NCBI GenBank assembly: GCA_009760855.2 | Contig: WPIO01000185.1 | Coordinates: forward strand, 294,001-358,000 | Direction of reading: 5' to 3' | DNA length: 64,000 nt | Source: Cristatella mucedo | Lineage: Eukaryota > Bryozoa > Phylactolaemata > Cristatellidae | Part shown: positions 49,401 to 58,030 of the stretch, one piece after another | Numbering within the stretch: position 1 is the stretch's first letter | Layout: each line of letters opens with the position of its first letter | Made by a program: the position numbers and the translations under genes | The notes under the pieces: model-generated | Database searches by the model: none | Told to the model about the DNA's origin: nothing | Seen by the model: only the letters and a program-made list of their open reading frames with translations

Positions 49401-52098
49401 GTCTAGACGAGATGTGATAAATGCATGAGCCACCTCGGCTGCAGTTATCCTTATCTAAGCAAGCTCACATTTTCTAAAGTTAGGCAAGCTGACAGGAGGC
49501 AGACTTGACTGTGGAGCTGATTTATTCACCCAGTGAAAGGTTAGTTTGAAACAGGACATTCACATTCCATGCACAGGATTGGGAATATTCGCAGTGTGCC
49601 ATGGGCCTATGGTAGACACCGCGTGGAGGGGAACACAGAATAGTTTGCAATAGAATAGCCTACCTTCTCGATGACAGTGAAGGTCTCTTGGTACTGACGA
49701 ATGAAATTTTCAAGATTCCGAGCACGTCTCGTCAAATCCAAACCGGTATCCAGGAAGCTGGCATTAGAAGAGGCAAAATCGACCAAGTCGATTCCTAGAA
49801 CCAAAGGACTAACCGGCTCGAGACAATTGACATGTGCACCCTCGCTTCAGTCATGCTTAAACGTCATCGTCACGTGCCCAGTAAAGCCTGCTGGTGACGA
49901 CAAGCAGACGATGACAGCAGCAGCATCGACAGAGATCGACTGCAGCACCCAGTGGCCGATGCACTGGCCGGCCGGTCGGCCAATGATGCTTGCCACAGCA
50001 TACAAACATAGCCCTCGCCTAACGGCGCGCACACCTGTAGCGCAGAGCTTCACAGGGCCCCCACACACAGGGACATCCAAAATTCTTCCAGAATGCTCCG
50101 GTTAAGTCGGCCTCCAAACCTTAAGCCTGCTGGTGCACATGAGACCTACTTAGAGATCTCGGTGCGATGGACTAATTTTTTTGCATCAAAGGCATAGCTT
50201 CCAAATTCCTGAAATTATTGCATCTCTCATTGGCAGCTGCAAACCCAGTGTTTATGACGATTCACGACGACTAAAAAAAAGCAATTCCAACTGGTTGAAA
50301 CTCCAGGAAACCCCACTGACTTTCGTCAGCTGCTCATTTCGAAGACCTCATTAACTTACAGAATTTGCTAAAGATATGGACAAGTCATCAGTATGCACTC
50401 GCAAATTAGTACATGTACAAGAGCACCGCCCGATGCTACCTCATATACGTTTCTACATTTGCCTACAGAGCCTGCAGAATATTTGATCCCCTAAAGATTA
50501 AAAGACAAGCAACCGATATAGCTTCTGCCAGCTGAGGAAAATTGCCAAATTAAGGGCCTGCTCAGACAAGAGTATGACAGCCAAACTAGTTCACACATTT
50601 GAGAAATTGCATCTAGATTATTGCAACTCTCTTCTTTCAGGACTTTCGGCCAGTGCCCTTAATTGCCAATAGCTGGCGCAAAACTCTGCAGCTGCCAAGT
50701 CACACCACTTCTATCAGAGCTTCACCAGATCCCTATCAAGAATCAAATCTACTCCACGATTGTCTCTTTGGTCGGCAGGTCGTTTAATTTGCGTCGTGCA
50801 TCAGCCTACATCATCTGACCTCCTCTGCACTTGCAATCGCACCAGTAGGTCCTTGGATTTAAGTTGTTTTGCGGTCACTCATGCTAAACTGAAATCTCCT
50901 GGCACTCGAGCTGCCAGCTTTTACGCATCGAAAGTCTGGCAGTCGCAAGCGGCCTCAGTCACTATCTATCTACAATGACTTTGCCTCATTTAAGTGTCAG
51001 CTGAGGACACATCTATTCCAGTCAGCTTGTCCTCAGCAACAGTGACTGTGTGCTTGGTGGGCTCATCTGTGCACGATTCAGTGCTTGCTATAAACCGAGG
51101 ATCCTACTATCCTGTGGCTCCGAGTATTTTCTTCTTTGCTTTACCATGTCGGCCCAAGTGGGATACTTGCTTGGCTCTGCATGGTTGTCTATGCATAATG
51201 CTGCACGTTACATAAACTCTTTGTTGATCGATTCTCTTGCAGGGAGTTTTAAAGCACCTAGGTAGATATTTAGCTATCTGGTGTCAGCTATACAAACGAC
51301 CTACTAATATTATTATCACTTCTGGGAAGGCACCATTTGCCACGGCTCAATCGGAATGACAACGACACTGTCTTGCTAGTACTGGTGCAGCCAGAAGATT
51401 TATCACAGCGCTAAGACTGCCTGGCTCAAGCTGGCGAGATCGGCTTAGGCGCGGCACGGGCAGTAAGGAGCGATAGGTCGGCAACACAATCGGAGCAGTA
51501 ACACAGCGCCCGAGCTCCAATGAAAAAGCGAGCGAGGCACCACGTACCAGACGCCATTGCGCTTGGAGCAAGCCAAATGACGGCTGAGCGTATGTACCTG
51601 CACAGAACCTTGCGCCGCGACCGGTGAGGACGACTGCTCGCACGTCACAGTCGTCTGCAACACGCTGAAAGCATTCTCGCACTTCCCTGAGCGGAATAAG
51701 AGCGACAGCTGTGAAAGTCAAGTGACTGTGCCCTCCCACCTGTAGGACAGCCGGCTCGTTGCTAGGCGACCAGAAGGACAGCTCCCTTGCCCTACTACAA
51801 GCTGGTGCACGCAACATGGCACACCGAAAGGCAAGGGGAAAAAGCTTGGGGAAAGAGCCAGCTAAGAGCAGCGAACAAACAATCGGTGCCATCCACCCAC
51901 CCCAGGAGGGGGCGGCAGTGCATACCTCCACATGGTGTTATTCAGGGCGTTGGCTTTCGTAGGACGGTTCAGTTCGACCAGCAGCACGAACGGCTTGGGT
52001 GCTGAGACCGCCAGTGATTCGTAGTGATACGCCCCTTGTGCGGCCGCTTCAGTCGTAGAAGCCGAGCCGGTGCTGCCTGGCGAGGCGCTTGCCGACAT
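37732..52098 (-). CDS. ECH1: Delta(3,5)-delta(2,4)-dienoyl-CoA isomerase (ECH1), 7 exons
   Basis: This crotonase-family enzyme moves double bonds of 3,5-dienoyl-CoA during beta-oxidation of unsaturated fatty acids, in mitochondria and peroxisomes. Seven exons give about 297 residues from the ATG at 52098. Conserved stretches include LNRPTKANALN, GIDLVDFAS, CPKPVIAAIQGACVGAG, FFQVKEVDLGLAADVGT and KSPVAVQATK. The catalytic residues of the rat enzyme (Asp176, Glu196, Asp204) correspond to Asp150, Glu170 and Asp178 here with exact spacing. The C-terminus is SKL, a type 1 peroxisomal signal. The start is uncertain: the frame stays open upstream to a stop at 52318-52320 without another ATG, and the upstream part (GRFVVGAPLLTAR) looks like a mitochondrial presequence, so a further 5' exon is possible. 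The exon 5/6 junction has two possible placements. Confidence 0.93.
39800..40690 (+). mobile_element. L2-type LINE fragment, endonuclease region
   Basis: Frames broken by shifts read DFIFFDYQRSRKTGVGVAIV, a decayed FLVLDDFNIDFG (compare the GDFN motif of apurinic-type endonucleases) and HTLDQVFSHN, typical of the N-terminal endonuclease half of L2/CR1 LINEs. It lies in ECH1 intron 6, antisense to ECH1. Confidence 0.6.
40690..40930 (+). mobile_element. LINE-B, 3' end
   Basis: Contains the CGTCCTGAGCTGCTACTTCC block, the CGAAAGCCGCTTAGGCTG hairpin, and a GGAGATACATTACATA terminal tail. It is joined directly to the endonuclease fragment on its left, so this may be one internally deleted LINE-B copy. 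Confidence 0.75.
41290..42120 (+). mobile_element. L2-A LINE, decayed
   Basis: Plus-strand remnant: HTWMVGNFLILND, then SLSFKSLHSLPPAYLSKLLH, the LEPTSNPLETV block and the start of the 3' UTR (GTGTGCTTATGCATGC). Many stops. In ECH1 intron 6. Confidence 0.7.
42242..42330 (-). mobile_element. L2-A terminal hairpin and (ATT)n tail
   Basis: (AATA/ATT)n at 42242-42268 followed by GCACTTGATAAAGCGCCCTC and the rest of the hairpin to 42320. Only the last 90 bp of an element is present. Confidence 0.85.
43540..45285 (-). mobile_element. L2-A LINE, longest copy, sense within ECH1 intron 6
   Basis: Two long frames encode the L2/CR1-type reverse transcriptase. The first (45272-44340) reads [76 protein letters not shown] and [15 protein letters not shown]. 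The second (about 44300-43740) gives the C-terminal domain to SFGDRAFSSYAPKAWNSL. The break between them is an insertion of ATATC-type repeats near 44365-44398. A 3' UTR, hairpin and (ATT)n tail follow. The endonuclease half is missing (5' truncation at about 45285). It is in the same orientation as ECH1, about 50 bp beyond the exon 6 donor. Confidence 0.9.
45338..45475 (-). CDS. ECH1: ECH1 exon 6
   Basis: The 138-nt exon after CACATTCCAG encodes DQPSLLSTAIDVAALIATKS, PVAVQATKQSLVYSRDHTVA and EGLDHI. It matches the ECH1 C-terminal helices. The donor is GTGAGT, phase 0. The alternative acceptor CTTCTCAG lies 20 nt further in. Confidence 0.88.
45993..46139 (-). CDS. ECH1: ECH1 exon 5 (catalytic Glu/Asp)
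   Basis: It starts after TTCCGCTGCAG with EVDLGLAADVGTLQRLPK, carrying the catalytic Glu and Asp, and ends in ARRVSASEALAVGLI plus RS. The 3' end is ambiguous: a phase-0 donor GTGTGT at 45992 pairs with exon 6 as given; a stronger-looking CAG/GTCCGT at 45997/45996 would need a shorter exon 6 and would drop about 11 residues. Confidence 0.85.
46283..46442 (+). repeat. (GA)n(GAGT)n(CAGA)n compound microsatellite
   Basis: About 30 GA units, then (GAGT)n, then (CAGA)n. On the ECH1 coding strand this is a pyrimidine-rich block 140-300 bp upstream of the exon 5 acceptor. Confidence 0.97.
46680..47165 (-). mobile_element. LINE-B, 3' part
   Basis: Minus strand: KARHGLAPSYPAELLHQCPP, LRSCADNKLTVPFLCLQTV, SSAGPRLWNSFPQFLHNDNY and the 3' end with the GGAGATACATTACATT tail. 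The C-terminal frame is nearly intact, making this one of the younger copies. Confidence 0.82.
47461..47717 (-). mobile_element. LINE-B, 3' end, with 12-bp target duplication
   Basis: A 257-bp 5'-truncated copy flanked by identical GCAAGAGATAGC at 47449-47460 and 47718-47729. The TACATA-type tail is on the left, as expected for a minus-strand insertion. It ends about 100 bp from ECH1 exon 4. Confidence 0.9.
47820..47933 (-). CDS. ECH1: ECH1 exon 4 (oxyanion hole, catalytic Asp)
   Basis: The 114-nt exon after CCTGTTTCAG encodes CPKPVIAAIQGACVGAGVDM, TACDMRYATTDAFFQVK. The Asp in GVDM corresponds to rat Asp176. The donor is GTGAGT, phase 0. A recent LINE-B insertion ends about 100 bp beyond the donor. 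Confidence 0.95.
48183..48352 (+). mobile_element. SINE-1 copy
   Basis: tRNA-like head with A-box-like TGGCACACTAGG and B-box-like GAGTTCGATTCC, body GCAAGCGGTGGTGATAGCC and tail CGCTATACAAAAAGAGGCTG. One of the best-preserved copies. Confidence 0.82.
49110..49590 (-). mobile_element. L2-A remnant
   Basis: Minus strand: LRQLFTDPHLLPLEQLIEFK and ALSLTLRSLHSLAQ, matching the C-terminal L2-A region; the left part near 49110-49190 is degraded. Located in ECH1 intron 3. Confidence 0.65.
49664..49794 (-). CDS. ECH1: ECH1 exon 3
   Basis: The 131-nt exon after TTGGTTCTAG encodes GIDLVDFASSN and RQYQETFTVIEK, which follow the AG of the oxyanion-hole loop. The donor is GTAGGC, phase 0. Confidence 0.92.
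50560..51300 (+). mobile_element. L2-type LINE, third family, 3' part
   Basis: Stops and shifts interrupt a C-terminal region (KLHLDYCNSLLSGLSAS-like, PGTRAASFYASKVW). It ends in TAAAGCACCTAGGTAGATAT and AATATTATTATCA, a variant of the L2 3' end. It is distinct from L2-A and LINE-B. In ECH1 intron 2. Confidence 0.55.
51598..51686 (-). CDS. ECH1: ECH1 exon 2
   Basis: The 89-nt exon after TTATTCCGCTCAG encodes REVRECFQRVADDCDVRAVV and LTGRGARFCA. It aligns with the FWREMVECF region of ECH1. The donor is GTACAT, phase 1. Confidence 0.88.
51926..52098 (-). CDS. ECH1: ECH1 exon 1 (coding part)
   Basis: It encodes MSASASPGSTGS, YHYESLAV, FVLLVELNRPTKANALNN and TMW, ending at donor GTATGC in phase 2. 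In-frame sequence continues upstream (RRVAVCCSRVTGRFVV). That stretch is Arg-rich and presequence-like, so translation may begin in an unseen upstream exon joined at the acceptor CGATTTCAG near 52190. Confidence 0.8.
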
Positions 52099-52524
52099 GA
52101 GTCTGGCGGTCAAAAGCGGCGCACCTACAACGAAGCGACCGGTGACTCGAGAGCAGCAGACAGCCACTCGGCGGGCTGGACCGCCACTCCTGAAATCGAA
52201 CGTGCAAGCTAGCTGACATAACGCAGTCGCTAAGCCATCCTCAGAGTGGAGGAGCCGAGTTTTGGATTGGCGTCTAAGCCTGGCAATCAGCTCTGAAGGC
52301 CCCTTCCCGGCACGGAACTACATGCCCCACGCACCTGTTACTGGCCGAGAGGGCAGCCTCTGCAGCAATGGGCCGAATATCGACATGACATGGCCCACTT
52401 ACGAAAGTCTTGAGATGCCGAAATCTTTTTACGAGCACAGAATAGTGAGACTTCTACTATCTGATTTTGCTGTGTATATCTTCATCTAAGTATAGCCAAA
52501 AAGCAAAAAAAGAAAGTATCAGCT

Positions 52525-52680
52525 GATTTAACCGGCTCATGTACTGGCAAAAGAGCTTAGATCTCACGTGAACCAGGCCAATAAAGAATAGTCTCCTGCA
52601 TGACTCAAACCCACCCGGGTGGTGAAAATGAGCACTTAACCCTGGGCTAAGACCCGCTGATCCATTGACTGCCCTGCAAT
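52525..52680 (-). mobile_element. SINE-1 copy, degraded
   Basis: Minus strand: TTAGCCCAGGGTTAAG and GGTTTGAGTCATG in place of the A and B boxes, and GGTTAAATCAGCTGATAC at the 3' end. Confidence 0.5.
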
Positions 52681-53334
52681 GACTGTGACTTCAAGGCTAC
52701 AGCCGGCTGAAGCCCCCTTCCCCATGGACCCAGTGGTTCAGCATTTGACTACAACCCTGAAGACATCTTCAGTAAAACCATTATGAAAATATTGACACAA
52801 TCATCACTGTACGATTAGGCAAAATAAGACACAATGGCAATCTTAACAGGCTACACAAACTGACGGCATTAAAATGATGTTATTTTAATACCGGAAAATT
52901 AAAACTGAAGAATTTACTGGATCTAAATCTTGGACAACATTTGCTTCTTCAAAAGTTTGATATTACACTGCCAGGTCAAGATTGATAGCATCGACATAGC
53001 CTTGAGCCAGACGAAGCTTGATAACCTTGTTGACCATGCCCTAGCTCACACACGTAACTTTCAAGACTGTTTGCTGGAATTCGCTTTTTTGACAGACTGC
53101 CCAAGAGATCCCATGTGCCATAAACTGCTGACAGCTCACGAGACAAGAAGGAGCAGCCGGTTTGAACCAGTCACTCATTAGGAGAGCTGCCTTCGCCAGC
53201 TTCCACTAGGTCGAAATGGTTAGTGAATAACTGCGAGCTCTGGTCTCTGAGGTTACGGTCTCAGAGGTCATGGAAATACTTACCCGTGGGGCTATCCAGT
53301 GTACAACCTTTGCTCTGGCACGAGAGGTTCATCA

Positions 53335-53650
53335 GCACCTCTAACCAACATCAAATCCATTGGTGACTGAATTTGGTTCACATGCTCCAAAAGCTTGAAA
53401 TTTGCTATCGACTAACAAACATCACGACACCCCTTGATTTGACAGTTAAAAAGAAGATGAACATGCACTTGTTCCAAAGAGTATTTGCTCAGCCCACGCG
53501 AATTGTCTTTTAATGTGCTTGTGCTTGCTACAATTGCATATGCTATTACCATTAGTCAACTGCTGTGCTTACTTTCCAGCCCAGTAAAAGTGCCTAGAAA
53601 GGTATTTGGTTCTGCTCAGGTTCTAAAATGTATTGTTATAATTATGGTTA
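53335..53650 (+). mobile_element. L2-A, 3' end
   Basis: Degraded C-terminus (CGACACCCCTTGATTTGACA), 3' UTR and hairpin (AAGTGCCTAGAAAGGTATTT) ending near 53640 in TTATAATTATGG. Confidence 0.65.
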
Positions 53651-54349
53651 TAATATTCTTCTTTCTTTCAAGTGCTACGGCATGCCTCTGGAGTTCTTAA
53701 AGCTAAATAAATCAGGGTGGTGATTAAGCTAAAAGAAATGTCTAATTAAACAGCATATCCAGTTCAAAATGCCTTCAGTGGATAATTCTAAAGCCGTGAT
53801 GAATCGGTCGGTCTTGGTTGTGTCCTGATTCAGTCTTTCGTGCATACGTCACCAAGAGTGGGGAGATGGTCCAAGACTGATGGAAACTTAACAAAGACAG
53901 AGCAGCTGAGTACCTCTTGGCGAAGATGGAGGCAAGACCAAAACAAACGACAAATCATACATGCTGTCATGGGCACGTCTTCTTCATTGCTTTGAAAGGC
54001 ACAGTCAGTGAATGGGAGAACGGGTACCAGGGAAGCACACTCTAGACTTAGGTTCACGAGAGGCCAAACTTGACCCTCAGCCTTGGGGTAGCTAGTCCAA
54101 AGAGCAAACTAAACAGGTGGCAGTGGTCAAGTAGACTTGCTGCTTTCGGTCACAACTTCCTCCCTCTCTGAAACCGGGGCGATCCAAGTTTCCAAATCTG
54201 GTCGCTGCTCCCATGCCTCCTTAGGTGTAGGCTAAAGGCACAACAGAAAGTACTCATTTAGCTGTGAGTGTCACCAAGGACTGGGCTGGAGCCACCAGAA
54301 ATTGATAAGCTCAAATGTTAGCGGCCAACGTCAAAGGCAATAATAAAAA

Positions 54350-54480
54350 TAATAATACATTTGCATGGCACCCTCAGAGAACTTAATTTCTTTATAAGCA
54401 GTTTATAGGTGGTGTAAAGGAAGCATGATCAAATGGTTAGGTGACTTGTACACAGTGTCACCATGTTTATATGCCCTAGT
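54350..54480 (-). mobile_element. L2-A, 3' end
   Basis: (AAT)n tail at 54342-54357, hairpin CACCCTCAGAGAACTTAATT and the start of the 3' UTR (AAGGAAGCATGATCAAATGG). Confidence 0.75.
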
Positions 54481-54499
54481 CGTCGTTGCTACTGGCTAG

Positions 54500-54945
54500 C
54501 AAGTAACCGAACAGCAGACATTACACTAGGCCTACTAAGCGCAAGCTTGAAAAAGCGTACAAAAGTTCAGGACTGACTGTTCTGTCCATTGACAGGATGC
54601 TACGAGGACTACTGTAGATTGTACCAAGCAATCCTAGCCAAGGCCAGGCCAATTCTACCTTCTATAAAAAATAGTTGCTGAATCACAAATGCACCTTCCA
54701 AAAATGCCGCTGTCTATGATCCACCATCTCCTTAAGCACTCAGTTTTGCTCGTTACCTGGTGATCTTTGTGATGATCTAGCTGATTGCTTTTCTAGCTTC
54801 TTTGTCAACAAGATAAAGATGGTCTGTTGGCTAGCGAATACGTACTGAAAGCTGCTTAGGCTGTGAGTGCGCTACACAAAACTCCTTCGTAACACCCACA
54901 GTCATTGTGGCTTTGTGGAGTTACAGATGCAAATATAAATCCACA
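54500..54945 (+). mobile_element. LINE fragment with internal deletion, LINE-B tail
   Basis: 54520-54830 resembles the region upstream of the reverse transcriptase (CCTAAGCGCAAGCTTGAAAA-like, TTTTCTAGCTTCTTTGTCAA). It jumps at about 54826 straight to the LINE-B 3' end (GAAAGCTGCTTAGGCTGTGA). The coding middle is deleted. Confidence 0.6.
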
Positions 54946-55034
54946 CAGCTCGTTTTCGGCATGTTCTCTTAGTTGACTGCATACCCATATGTTTTACAGA
55001 TATGAGCTAGCAGCTTCGACGGCTAGAGATGCCT

Positions 55035-55230
55035 TGTAATAATAATAATAATAATAATAATGCACTTGATAAAGCGCCCTCAGAGAACTCAATCTCAATC
55101 GCTTTACATTTACTGCAAAGTGAAATGCAATTGAATGGTAAGTAAAATCATGCTTGAAAAACAAACAAAATGAATACTATGGTTAGGGGTGACATGCACA
55201 GGGTCAGCATGCAAATGTGGTTAGTGGAAT
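55035..55230 (-). mobile_element. L2-A, 3' end
   Basis: (AAT)n at 55037-55061, then GCACTTGATAAAGCGCCCTC, a hairpin missing about ten bases, and 3' UTR to about 55230. Confidence 0.85.
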
Positions 55231-55469
55231 AGTAAGGGTTAGTAGTTGTAATGCGATCACACTTGACTTGGCTGGATTCGAAAGTCACAACCGTAGCATC
55301 AGCCAAGCAAATTAGCTAGAGGTTGCGCTGGCTATCAGCACCGTGTCGAATGGCTGTGACAGTCAAAGTCTTTTGGCTTAAACATCGAGGGATGGGATCA
55401 ATCGTCCATCGTCAAGTTGCTAATGTTATGATATGCAAAACGAATTGTCGGAGGTAAAGCATTTCTGCT

Positions 55470-55825
55470 CTACGTAAGGTTGTTTTCACGACCTCTGTCC
55501 CAAGGTCATGGGTTCAAATCCTGGTGAGCGATCCTTTATTGCCACAGCCACTGCAAGCAGTGGTGGTGCCAGCCGTAAAGGCCCTTCTACTCACTACCTC
55601 AACTGCTCTCCTGACTCTGCTATGCTTCCCACTTTCTCTTTGTTGCGTGACACGAAGTCTGTTAGCTACCGAATGCATACCAATAGCCGCTTAGGCTGTG
55701 AGTGGGCTATACAAAACTCTCCCGTGTAACACCCACATAGTCTTCATGGCTTTGATGAGTTACAGACGGAGATACATTACATTACATTCTGTCGCTATAC
55801 AAAAGGAGGCTGTTAAATCAGCTAG
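55470..55825 (+). mobile_element. SINE-1 copy split by a LINE-B insertion
   Basis: Left part 55470-55588 (B-box-like GGGTTCAAATCCTG, body GCAAGCAGTGGTGGTGCC) and right part 55787-55825 (TCGCTATACAAAAGGAGGCT) are the two halves of one SINE-1. Confidence 0.85.
55589..55786 (+). mobile_element. LINE-B 3' end nested in SINE-1
   Basis: A 198-bp 5'-truncated LINE-B insertion flanked by TTCT on both sides (55585-55588 and 55787-55790). It ends in GGAGATACATTACATTACA. Confidence 0.85.
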
Positions 55826-57825
55826 ATGTTTTTAGCAGAATAAAAAAATGGTTCACACGAGGCATTATAGCCGTGCTAAAAAGTCTTGGAAATAACTGAT
55901 GCACTCTCCTACTTCTTTTCACTGTACACCAGCAGTGCTGAGCCTTTGGAGAAGGGCTGCTCAGCAACCCGTGGTTGAGGTCATAGGTCATCTGGCCGGG
56001 ATTGTGGTCGGGTCGCAAGATGACCTGGCAGCTGCGAATGGCATGCAGGCTAGCCTAGACCAATTCAACGAGAAAAGGCTGTTCAACCACCTCCGCCTTG
56101 CCTTCACTTGGTTTTTGCTGGTTCACGCATCGGTACAGCGGTCCTGGTCCGTTTTTCTTTCAGGGCGGCTGGTTACCTGGACAAACCCGGATATCAGCCT
56201 GAACCGGATAGGTGTTAGTCACTAGATTTTTCCTGAAAAAGCTAATTCAGATAGCAGGATGGACGCAACTGAATTTATATTCTAAATGGACCGACTATTA
56301 ATCAGGGAAGTTTGTCTAACCTGCATTTCTTTAAGCTATGAGAATAGCATGGTTGCTATGCTGGACAATTCTAAAGCACGCTTAAACAAGAAGTCATTGG
56401 AGTGCAAATCCTTTCGGAGTGCAAAGCCTTGAAGCAGCACTGAAGGCCACTAAAATGAAGCGTCTGGATCAGCAGCAGAAGAACACATTTCGTCATAATT
56501 GTGGATGCGAGCCCCACGGCTTAGCATCTGCAAAGCCAAGGCATCTGCCACCCTATATCTTGAAGCACAAAAAAGGAACAGCCGGTTTTAAATATATCAG
56601 CTCTCTACCGGAGTGGGGTCACACGGCTAGCTATTAATGTATTGCTTGGAATAGTTAAATCATGCTCAGATCAGCAACCTAATGTCAAAACCCCAAGCAC
56701 ACGAAACTTCTCGATGAGACCTGTCTGGTTCGCAAAATGGCCGAGTCAGTAACTAGCAGCAATCACGTATTTACAGCATGTGTCTATCTTCGTGTGTGTG
56801 TGTGCGTGCGCGCAAGTGCATGTGTAGGCAACACTATTTCAACCTACCTCTTGGGATTCATCAATGAAATACCATTAAAATAGTGAATTAAAATAAATTA
56901 ACAAAGCATGTGATCAGAAGTAGGACGTACTCATGAGTATAGTTCCCCAATGGAAAGTGCAACGGATAGCTAACACGACTCGGTGGCATTTGAATGTTGG
57001 TACCGAAGAAAATCCCGAATAAATAAGTTCCCGTTCTTTTTTCACGATTAAACGATTAAGTCCCTTTAGACTTTCTCAATCTCGTTCGTGACTATCCAGA
57101 AAAATCCAACAGGCCACCTCCCGATGAGAACCGAAGCTACGTGCTGCCGAAAGATCCCAGAGAACAGCTAGGCAGCAGATGATTAGATAGTGCTTACATG
57201 ATATAAAAACTTCCATTATTTGTCTGCCGACTTCGAAAAATCGTGAAACTACGTGCAATAATATGCTCACGTACGACGATTACATGCTCATTCTGAAGCG
57301 TTCATTAGGCATGGAGGCAGTGCCATCTCGTGAAGCCAGTGCTGCGAAAATTTTGAAGAACTCAAATGCTTTAATCTTCATCTATGCAACACGAAGAGCC
57401 CAGCAAATACTGAAAAGCACAGGCTACCGCCAGCGTCGGTCGCAGCTACGGATAGTCACGGGATGGACTTCGCACCGACAGAGTAAAACTATCCAAAGCA
57501 AGTAAGCCTCAGGTGCAGGCAAAGCAAATACATCTTTATTTTCCATTGATAATTTCCATGAATAGCAATAGGCGGAAACCAGGTTACGCACCTTTCCCAT
57601 AGCAGTGTGCCAATCTACACGACAGTCGACCGATAGTAGCCATACCAGATCCTCAAGGTGAAGGCGCTATGAATGCCCGGTGATAATTTTCCAATGCACT
57701 GATCACTTTGAAATATAGGATTTAATAAAAAGAGATACAAATAAATGGTCTTTTTGTAAATTATCAACATCATTCTATTCAGCATGCTTCAGCTGGAGTA
57801 TGACTTACGCTGCCGTTCACACCTG

Positions 57826-57848
57826 TCATTGGCTAGCGCCATTTGCCT
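57826..57848 (+). promoter_or_regulatory. CCAAT box and YY1-like site upstream of SAP gene
   Basis: ATTGGCT (reverse CCAAT box) at 57828-57834 is followed by GCGCCATTTG at 57836-57845, which resembles a YY1 site. They sit 50-67 bp before the ATG. The 5' leader would be short if these are core-promoter elements. Confidence 0.35.
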
Positions 57849-57894
57849 GAAAACGTGAATTCTTTGTTGGAGTGACTTACGACATTCCGTCATT

Positions 57895-58030
57895 ATGAGC
57901 GATATCGAGCCGCATAAGCTGAAGGTTACCGAGCTTAGAGATGAGCTAAAGAAAAGAGGCCTCGATACAAAGGGGAAAAAGGAGCATTTGGTAAAGCGTT
58001 TGCTGCAGGCATTGGGAATGGATGACGCCG
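57895..58030 (+). CDS. SAP gene exon 1: SAP domain
   Basis: The ATG at 57895 opens MSDIEPHKLKVTELRDELKK and runs to GMDDA. The exon ends at donor GTAAGC in phase 1. It holds the whole SAP domain, which is typical of a start exon in hnRNP U-like genes. Confidence 0.9.

Larger units (their letters stand above)
52168..57894. other. Intergenic region between ECH1 and the SAP gene
   Basis: Shared upstream region of two divergent genes. It contains a degraded SINE-1 (52525-52680), L2-A pieces (53335-53650, 54350-54480, 55035-55230), LINE-B pieces (54500-54940, 55589-55786) and a SINE-1 (55470-55825). The stretch 55830-57780 shows nothing I recognise; frames of 108 and 72 codons there resemble no known family. 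Confidence 0.6.

Noticed and set aside
55899-56225. 108-codon plus-strand frame
   Set aside because: No homology I recognise, no splice or promoter context, next to SINE sequence. Left unannotated.
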